A stretch of DNA of 64,000 nucleotides from Dactylosporangium vinaceum (GTDB taxonomy: Bacteria > Actinomycetota > Actinomycetes > Mycobacteriales > Micromonosporaceae), in the NCBI RefSeq assembly GCF_019904175.1, contig NZ_CP061913.1:4464001-4528000 (forward strand). Reading direction: 5' to 3'. The notes under the pieces were generated by a model. It made no database searches, was not told where the DNA came from, and saw only the letters and a program-made list of their open reading frames with translations. Shown in pieces: positions 58,928 through 64,000 of the stretch. Every line of letters starts with the position of its first letter. The first letter of the stretch is position 1. The position numbers and the translations under genes are program-made.

Positions 58928-60072
58928 GATCGGGGTCCGGCGGCGTGCGCCGCGCGGTCGAGTCCGGTTGCCGGGGCGGCGATCAGGTCGGCGGCGAGGG
59001 CCTCGTACTGTGCCGCGACGGCGGGCCAGTGCGGCACGGAGGTCCGGGGCCGCGACAGCCGGGCGGCGAGGGCGGGCTCGGTGAGGATGCGCCGGATGGC
59101 GTTCGCCAGCGCGGCGGGGTTGCGGTGCGGGACGAGCAGCCCGCGGCCGTCGCTGAGCAGCTCGATGGCGTGCGGGAAGGTGGTGGCGACGACCGGGACG
59201 CCTGCCGCGACCGCCTCGGTGAGCACGCCGGAGGTGACCTGCTCGATGGAGTCGTACGGCAGGACCACCACGTCCGCCGACCGGATCAGACGGTTAAGGG
59301 TGTCCGCGTCGTGGTACTCCGGCCGATAGTCCACGGCGTGGGCGATACCCAGCTGAGCGCCGAGGCGGTGCAGCCCGGCCCGGTAGGCCTCACCGTGGCG
59401 GGCGACGACCTTCGGATGCGTCTGCCCGGCGATCGTGAAGCGCAGCGGCTGGTCGAGGTCCTGCAGCAGCGCGACGGCCCGCAGCGCCCATTCGATGCCC
59501 TTGCCGGGGCCGAGCAGGCCCCAGGTGAGCAGGTGCGGCCCGGCCCGGCGCGGGGCCGCAGCGGCGGCGGGCTCGGCGCTACCGTGCGGAATGACCACGA
59601 GCTTGCCGGGGTCCACATCGTAACCGCGCAGGAGCCGGTCACGGGCGGTACCGGTCATCGTGACGACCGCCCCGGCGACGGCCACGATGGCCTCGAGCAG
59701 CGCCCGCTGACCCGGCGTCGGCGTGCTCAGCACGGTGTGCAGGACCACGATGCTGGGCACGCTCAGCCGCCGCAGCAAGGGCAGGACGTCGCCACCGTCA
59801 CGGCCGGGGTAGATGCCGAACTCGTGCTGCACAATGGCGACGTCGAAGGCGTTGAGTGCCTTCGCCGCACCGAGCCATCCGGCGGCGCTGCCCGCCGGCC
59901 AGGTGTGGATCACACCCGGCCCGGGGCGCTGGTCGTCGTCGACGGTGGTGACCCGAACGATGCCGCAGGACCGGCCTCCGGCGGTCAGCTGGCCCGCCAG
60001 CGCGGCGTTGAAGGTGGCCAACCCGCAACGGGTCGGCGGATACGTGCTGAGCAGACCAAACGTGGCACCCAT
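58924..60072 (-). CDS. glycosyltransferase family 4 (GT-B), intact copy
   Basis: A 382-residue glycosyltransferase. The N-terminal domain starts GLLSTYPPTRCGLATFNAALAGQL and contains VQHEFGIYPG. The C-terminal nucleotide-sugar domain has LVVIPHGS, LLTWGLLGPGKGIEWAL and VVLPYDSIEQVTSGVLTEAVAAGVPVVAT (E-x7-E region). It likely transfers a sugar to a lipid or polysaccharide; donor unknown. Its stop overlaps the start of the GH130 fragment. An internally deleted paralogue lies at 36978-37367. Confidence 0.9.
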   Translation of the reverse strand: MGATFGLLSTYPPTRCGLATFNAALAGQLTAGGRSCGIVRVTTVDDDQRPGPGVIHTWPAGSAAGWLGAAKALNAFDVAIVQHEFGIYPGRDGGDVLPLLRRLSVPSIVVLHTVLSTPTPGQRALLEAIVAVAGAVVTMTGTARDRLLRGYDVDPGKLVVIPHGSAEPAAAAAPRRAGPHLLTWGLLGPGKGIEWALRAVALLQDLDQPLRFTIAGQTHPKVVARHGEAYRAGLHRLGAQLGIAHAVDYRPEYHDADTLNRLIRSADVVVLPYDSIEQVTSGVLTEAVAAGVPVVATTFPHAIELLSDGRGLLVPHRNPAALANAIRRILTEPALAARLSRPRTSVPHWPAVAAQYEALAADLIAAPATGLDRAAHAAGPRS

Positions 60073-60280
60073 GAGCTGGACTTCCGATCATCAATACGCG
60101 AAGCGCGCGAGAAGCCCCGCAACGGTGAGGACGACCCGATCGACAGGTCGTGAGCTGCCAGATTCTGGAGCAGCGCTTTCACCGTACGCCCGTTTCCGGC
60201 GGAATGCGCTTTCAGGAGCGCGGCAAGATCTTACGGCCGTCGACGTCCCGGGTCCGCATCACGCGGCGAAGCCCGACCCG

Positions 60281-60772
60281 TCAATCCCGATCCGCGCCGG
60301 CGGCATCGGAGTTCCGCGGCGGCGGTGGGCGGAGCGCGATCGCCAGGATCGCGGCCGCGCGCAGCGCATTGGCCGGATCAGCGGCTCGGTCCAGCGCCGG
60401 CCGGGCGGCGGAGGCAGGGGCATCCGGTGGGACGATCAGCAGGTTGATCTGGCTGCCGGCCTCGGTGATGACTGTCAGCTCCGCCGGGTCGGCGCTGCTG
60501 AACCACCGGATCTGCACGGTGCCCGTCGCCACCACGAGCCGGTCGAAGCGCGGATCCCAGGTGTGGCTATTGAGGATCAGCCGGCGGAGCGGGCCGTAGC
60601 GTTCGACGACCTCGGCGAGCAGTCCGGGCAGTTCGGCGGCCGGATCCCACGAGTGCGGCCACCACCCGCCGTTGAGCACGGCCCGGGGGGAGTGTCCCGG
60701 GGCGAGCGCCAGCCGTGGCTGGGTGGAGGAGCCGAAGGCAGTGGATGAGGTTTGTCCATCGTCGGTGAGCAT
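60281..60772 (-). CDS. DUF5994 family protein, second copy
   Basis: A 163-residue paralogue of the protein at 29944-30402: RAVLNGGWWPHSWDPAAELPGLLAEVVERYG matches VLDGAWWPRSWNPIEELPGLILLLDERFG, then WFSSADPAELTVITEAGSQINLLIVPPDAP. The ATG 60772 follows AGAAGGG. It is not coupled to a sigma gene here. Two copies in one 31-kb region suggest a stress-linked role, which is inference. Confidence 0.84.
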   Translation of the reverse strand: MLTDDGQTSSTAFGSSTQPRLALAPGHSPRAVLNGGWWPHSWDPAAELPGLLAEVVERYGPLRRLILNSHTWDPRFDRLVVATGTVQIRWFSSADPAELTVITEAGSQINLLIVPPDAPASAARPALDRAADPANALRAAAILAIALRPPPPRNSDAAGADRD

Positions 60773-60984
60773 GGCCGGCCCTTCTGCCGCAAAGCACGAA
60801 ACCGTGTCGGGGCCGATGCCGGATGTCGAGATGGGGCGGAAAGGGCCCCCGCCCGTCGAGCGTACGCCCGATCCCGGGTCGCGGCGGCTGGCCGACCGCC
60901 GCACCGCGGCGGCCGGCTTGTCAGGTTGCCCGGGGCGCTCTTCGGAAAAGATCTCCTCCGGAGACTCGTCCAGCCGGGAGTTGG

Positions 60985-61308
60985 CTACTGCCCGGTGAGG
61001 CGGTCGATCCACGCCGCCGCTTCGACGACCCGTGCGCCGCGGATCGCCGACCGGTCTCCCTTGGCAACCTGCCTGGCGGTCTCCTCGGCTCGGTCCCGTG
61101 TCTCCTCGTAGAACACCGGACCCGTCCACGGGGTGCCACCCGGACTGCCGCCGCCGAGCAGTGGCGTCGCGTTGCCCTGTTCGTCGCCGCGCCAGCCGAT
61201 CACGAGGCGGACGGGTTCGTCGGTGAGCTGGAAGTGGGCCGGGTCTCCGACCTGTTCGATGGTGATGGCATAGAGCGGGTACGGCTGCGGATGGAAGCTG
61301 GCAGTCAT
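60985..61308 (-). CDS. small protein, unknown function (107 aa)
   Basis: A 107-residue protein beginning MTASFHPQPYPLYAITIEQVGDPAHF and ending AAAWIDRLTGQ, with beta-rich N-terminal half and a helical C-terminal half (RDRAEETARQVAKGD). GAAGGCG precedes the ATG. I do not recognise a family. It lies between the DUF5994 and cold-shock genes on the same strand. Confidence 0.6.
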   Translation of the reverse strand: MTASFHPQPYPLYAITIEQVGDPAHFQLTDEPVRLVIGWRGDEQGNATPLLGGGSPGGTPWTGPVFYEETRDRAEETARQVAKGDRSAIRGARVVEAAAWIDRLTGQ

Positions 61309-62002
61309 CTGGTCGCGCCTTCCGGCGAAGGACTCATGACTGCCAACGTAATGCGGCTCAGCGTCTCGGCAAAGTGGTCATCACCCGGCGCGTCGCTGCA
61401 CCCGGATGTCGTACCTCCTGGTCTGGACGTTCTCGCTCTCGCCGCCGTGGCGATGGTGGCGGGTCTGGCTTCTCCCGCGGCCGCGTCACCGACCGGCACG
61501 CAGGCCGCCGCCGTCACCTATACGCAGACGTGGCTCAACCTGGGCCCGCGCCTGACGAGCAGTAACGCCGGTACGGTCGTCGCGTCGAAACCGGCCTCGG
61601 GGAACGCCCGGCAGCGGTGGGTGGAGCCGGGCCGGACCGTCTGCGTCACCGGGGTCGCTGCCGTCATTTCCGTTCGGCGCGCGGCACTGCGGCCGCTGCG
61701 ACGGCGAACGGGTGGCGCAGTCGTTGCATCGCCGCCTCACCGCAGTCGGACGAGCGATATTCGGGGGTGTCGGCGGCGCAGGTGGGCGGGGCGAGAAACG
61801 GTGCTGTGCGGTCGCTCAATGCGGCGGTCAATTGTCATCTCGTCTCAGCGTCGGCAGTGCGGTGGTGATGTCGTCCTCGTACGGTCGCCGCCGCGCGATG
61901 AGACGCGTCGATGGCTTCCGGCGACGGTCGTGTCCGGCGCAGCGGGTGCGGCGCCGGACGGCGACTCGCGCAAGCAGGCGAGCCGCCGTGGCACCGCGTG
62001 GG
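61309..62002. other. long gene-poor stretch with a truncated exported-protein remnant
   Basis: A 694-bp region. At about 61420-61660 (plus) a frame reads as a signal segment (ALAAVAMVAGLASPAAAS) followed by TYTQTWLNLGPRLTSSNAGTVV..., like the start of a secreted, perhaps ricin-fold protein. It then runs into unlikely sequence. I take it as a decayed gene. No other gene is supported. Confidence 0.4.
61430..61660 (+). pseudogene. remnant of a secreted protein
   Basis: About 75 residues with a hydrophobic signal-like segment, an AAAS cleavage-site-like end, and a beta-rich stretch with QTWLNLGPRL and KPASGNARQRWV. No start codon with ribosome site is in position, and the continuation is Arg-rich without structure. 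Boundaries are approximate. Confidence 0.3.
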
Positions 62003-62206
62003 TCAGAGCGCGCGGACGTTCGCCGCTTGCGGGCCCTTCGGCCCCTGGGTGATGTCGAACTCGACGCGCTGGTTTTCCTCGAGGTTGCGGAAGCCGCTCG
62101 TCGCGATCGCTGAATAATGGGCGAAGACGTCGTCCCCGCCGCCGTCCTGGCTGATGAAGCCGAAGCCCTTTTCGCCATTGAACCATTTCACGGTACCGGA
62201 AGCCAT
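62003..62206 (-). CDS. cold-shock protein (CspA family)
   Basis: A 67-residue OB-fold nucleic-acid-binding protein. Both RNA motifs are present: KGFGFISQD (RNP1) and DVFAHYSAI (RNP2). It starts MASGTVKWFNGEKGF and ends GPQAANVRAL. It melts RNA secondary structure in cold or stress. ATG 62206 follows AGGAG. A long leader with a strong hairpin lies about 100 bp upstream, as in cold-regulated mRNAs. Confidence 0.97.
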   Translation of the reverse strand: MASGTVKWFNGEKGFGFISQDGGGDDVFAHYSAIATSGFRNLEENQRVEFDITQGPKGPQAANVRAL

Positions 62207-62574
62207 GTCTGCTCCTGCGCTGGTTGGTATGAGACCGCACCATGCGGGCTCTCGCGCCGCCGCGTCGATCATCCGCGTCGGAAACGACACGACATACGAA
62301 AAGCGCCTGTATGGGTTTCAGATACCCACCAGGCGCTGGAAACGTCTACGGAAATCAAAACTGCAACGGGATTACCGTAACACACGATGGGGCGGATGGT
62401 CGGATTTGCCGGAGTCTGCCGGCGTTGCTGTCGCGGGGCGGTGTGTGCGCCGGGTGGCCGAGCCGGGTGCAGGCACGAGGTGTCGCGGCTGCCCGTGAAA
62501 CGGCACGGTTGCCGGGCACGGCGAGGGAGGCGACTGCTCCGCCGCCGCGGCGAGGGCCCGGCGAGCCGAGTACG
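62207..62574. other. intergenic stretch between cold-shock and second Acg genes
   Basis: A 368-bp region. The half nearest the cold-shock gene holds the hairpin and AT-rich sequence (62280-62390) likely including its promoter. I see no small gene. Confidence 0.35.
62302..62337 (-). promoter_or_regulatory. leader hairpin upstream of the cold-shock gene
   Basis: AGCGCCTG and CAGGCGCT form the outer 8-bp stem and TGGGT/ACCCA an inner 5-bp stem around 7 nt. On the cold-shock strand the hairpin is followed by TTTTCG, so it could also act as a terminator or attenuator. Confidence 0.6.
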
Positions 62575-63531
62575 TCAGCGCCGGTCGATGACCTGGGGCA
62601 TCGGTGCGCGGCGCGGGCTGGACGGCGGTGTGGTGGCGCGGCCGAGGCGCAGCAGCAGGTACGGGTAGCCGACGCAGCCGATCATCACCTGGATTGCTTG
62701 TCGTGTGGCGACGACCTCGACGGCCGCACTGAGGGGCAGGAGGGAGACGCCGGCGGCGGTCGCGGTGAGCCAGGCGGCGGACAGCGCCTCGCCCGCGCGC
62801 AGCCAGTCTTCCGGCTCGTCGGTGTGGCCGTACAGCACCGCGAATGTCGCGCTGCTGCCGACGAGGGACGCCGGGGCGGTGCCGATCGTGCGGTCGTCCG
62901 ACCCGGAGGGTGCGGGCGCACCGCCGGAGGCGGCTCGGGCCAGGTCGAGCACTTCGTCCGGGTAGAGCACGTGCAGTGACGTCTCCTCGGCCCGCACCGC
63001 GGAGGTGATGGCCTTGAGCTGCGCGGCCGTGATCGGCGTGCCGGTGACCGGCGTGCGGTCGGTGCGGCGCAGCGGGACGCTGTCGACGAGCGGTGCCGGT
63101 GCCTGCTCGGTAAGCGTGCGCTCCTCGAGGCGCAGCGACGCGAGGCGGTCCGGGTCGGCGGGGTCCGGGCGGCGGTTCATCGTGAGGCGCCAGCCCGCCG
63201 CGGCCAAGGCGATCCGGGCGTGATGCAGGGCCGCACCGCAGCTGATGATGGCCAGGCGGCCGTCGACGTCGACGTCGTCGTCCATGCTGCCGCGCTCGAG
63301 GTACAGGGCCAGGGTGTTGCCGGTGAGCCGCCACCGCCACGGCTGGCTGTCGAGGATGGAGGGCGCGAACCCGGCAGTGTCGGCCGCGGTCCGCAGCGCG
63401 TGGGCGATGGCCTGGACGCCGATCGGATGGATCGTCGCTCCGGGCGACGCCGTGGCGGGCGGCTTCACGTTCGCCGGGCCCGTCGCGTCTTGCCGGCGAT
63501 CGGGCCTGGGCTTGAACTGCATGACCTGCAT
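62575..63531 (-). CDS. Acg family FMN-binding nitroreductase-like protein, second copy
   Basis: A 318-residue relative of the protein at 40882-41904. The N-terminal motif AGFAPSILDSQPWRWRLTGNTLALYLE replaces IHNTQPW with ILDSQPW, which changes the flavin-side residues. The second half has EPEDWLRAGEALSAAWLTATAAGVSLLPLSAAVEV and GYPYLLLRLGRA. It is shorter than copy 1 in the central linker. GGAGG precedes ATG 63531. Both copies together recall the Acg set of the mycobacterial DosR regulon. Confidence 0.9.
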   Translation of the reverse strand: MQVMQFKPRPDRRQDATGPANVKPPATASPGATIHPIGVQAIAHALRTAADTAGFAPSILDSQPWRWRLTGNTLALYLERGSMDDDVDVDGRLAIISCGAALHHARIALAAAGWRLTMNRRPDPADPDRLASLRLEERTLTEQAPAPLVDSVPLRRTDRTPVTGTPITAAQLKAITSAVRAEETSLHVLYPDEVLDLARAASGGAPAPSGSDDRTIGTAPASLVGSSATFAVLYGHTDEPEDWLRAGEALSAAWLTATAAGVSLLPLSAAVEVVATRQAIQVMIGCVGYPYLLLRLGRATTPPSSPRRAPMPQVIDRR

Positions 63532-63951
63532 TGGGCAGAAACCTCCGAACCAGCGCCGCGGAAGCGGCGGGTGCAGGCGAGAAGGAGTAGTCGCCCCGGC
63601 CACGTGCGGCCGCATCACCACGGGCCGCGAGGTCAGCCTACGCCAGCCTGCGCACACGTCCTATGACGGCCGTCGCTTGCCGGCCGGGCGCCGGCGGCGG
63701 CGGAGCGCGGAACGCGACAGGTCGGCGGGTAGTCATTGGCCGGATCGGTCGCGGCCGTGAATGTCCACTGTGTACGGACGGCTGGTGCGTTGACCGGCGA
63801 CGGGATGCGCCACGGTGCCGAACCTCTGGCTGCTGTACCGCATCCGCCCGGGACCGATCTGCCGATGGATGAGCTCGCCGCAGGGGCCCGGGCGCGCACC
63901 TCGCGCCGTCCAGCGGGCGCCGGACCGGTCCGCGCTGACCCGCTCGGGCAC
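63532..63951. other. intergenic stretch before the terminal repeat
   Basis: A 420-bp region with the promoter of the second Acg gene (GTAGGCT on the minus strand near 63640). I see no gene; small frames present have no domain or ribosome site. Confidence 0.3.
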
Positions 63952-64000
63952 GTGCTACGGTGAGTAGCGTTGACCCGCCTCGATCGATGCTCAGGGTTGA
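63952..64000 (+). repeat. 49-bp near-repeat, copy 2 (window edge)
   Basis: Matches 33243-33291 (minus) at 41 of 49 positions. It contains TAGCGT, then CGATCGATGCTCAGGGTTGA, and may continue into a gene starting at the ATG near 63987 beyond the window. Confidence 0.7.

Overview
The window is high-GC (roughly 70%) DNA with dense, strongly GC3-biased genes, many GTG starts, actinobacterial families (DUF4193, DUF5994, GAF-ANTAR, SAV2177-type methyltransferase, Acg nitroreductases, HspR/HAIR and HrcA/CIRCE sites) and no phage, IS, CRISPR, tRNA or rRNA that I could see. This suggests an actinomycete chromosome, most likely Micromonosporaceae (Actinoplanes-like); the genus is inference from gene content.

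Layout. 1-4 kb: PadR regulator with a coupled membrane protein (cut by the window edge), a DUF5666-like membrane-anchored protein, an amidohydrolase, a GNAT enzyme and a SAM-dependent methyltransferase. 4-10 kb: a complete beta-glucoside uptake and hydrolysis cluster (binding protein, two ABC permeases, GH1 beta-glucosidase) divergent from its LacI regulator, with a tandem perfect-palindrome operator between them. 10-16 kb: a large secreted GH3 enzyme, a carboxylesterase-like hydrolase and a secreted repeat protein. 16-21 kb: TetR/SDR divergent pair with twin operators, an Rcp1-like response regulator, GlsB-type membrane protein, an RsbW-like ATPase and an epoxide-hydrolase-like protein. 21-23 kb: divergent hsp20 and J-protein genes, each with an HspR-type HAIR site. 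24-29 kb: an ECF sigma factor with a C-terminal SnoaL domain, a double SnoaL protein, an LigD-type DNA ligase, DUF4193 and an AI-2E family transporter.

29-64 kb is a stress/dormancy-like accessory region. It holds two SigB/SigF-type sigma factors, a GAF-SpoIIE phosphatase, an anti-sigma-type ATPase, two GAF-ANTAR proteins, two short sigma-region-2-like proteins, two DUF5994 proteins, two Acg-type nitroreductases, a phosphoketolase / Acg / DUF1003 / P-type cation ATPase run, a fatty-acid desaturase, a BON protein, DoxX, BrkB, slipin, groEL (CIRCE-controlled, without groES) and a cold-shock protein. The content recalls the mycobacterial DosR (dormancy) regulon, but no DevR-like regulator lies in the window.

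The most unusual signals are: (1) a 17-bp element, consensus GCTCCGGACCCCGGTGG, found six times in this region, always upstream of a gene and in the same orientation as it, and in five of six cases 9-13 nt after a TANNNT -10-like hexamer, so probably inside the start of the transcript; (2) a 49-bp near-repeat at 33.2 kb and at the window end; (3) a glycosyltransferase paralogue and a GH130-type gene that have both lost their interiors in frame; (4) small reading frames coupled to dnaJ-like and SpoIIE genes.
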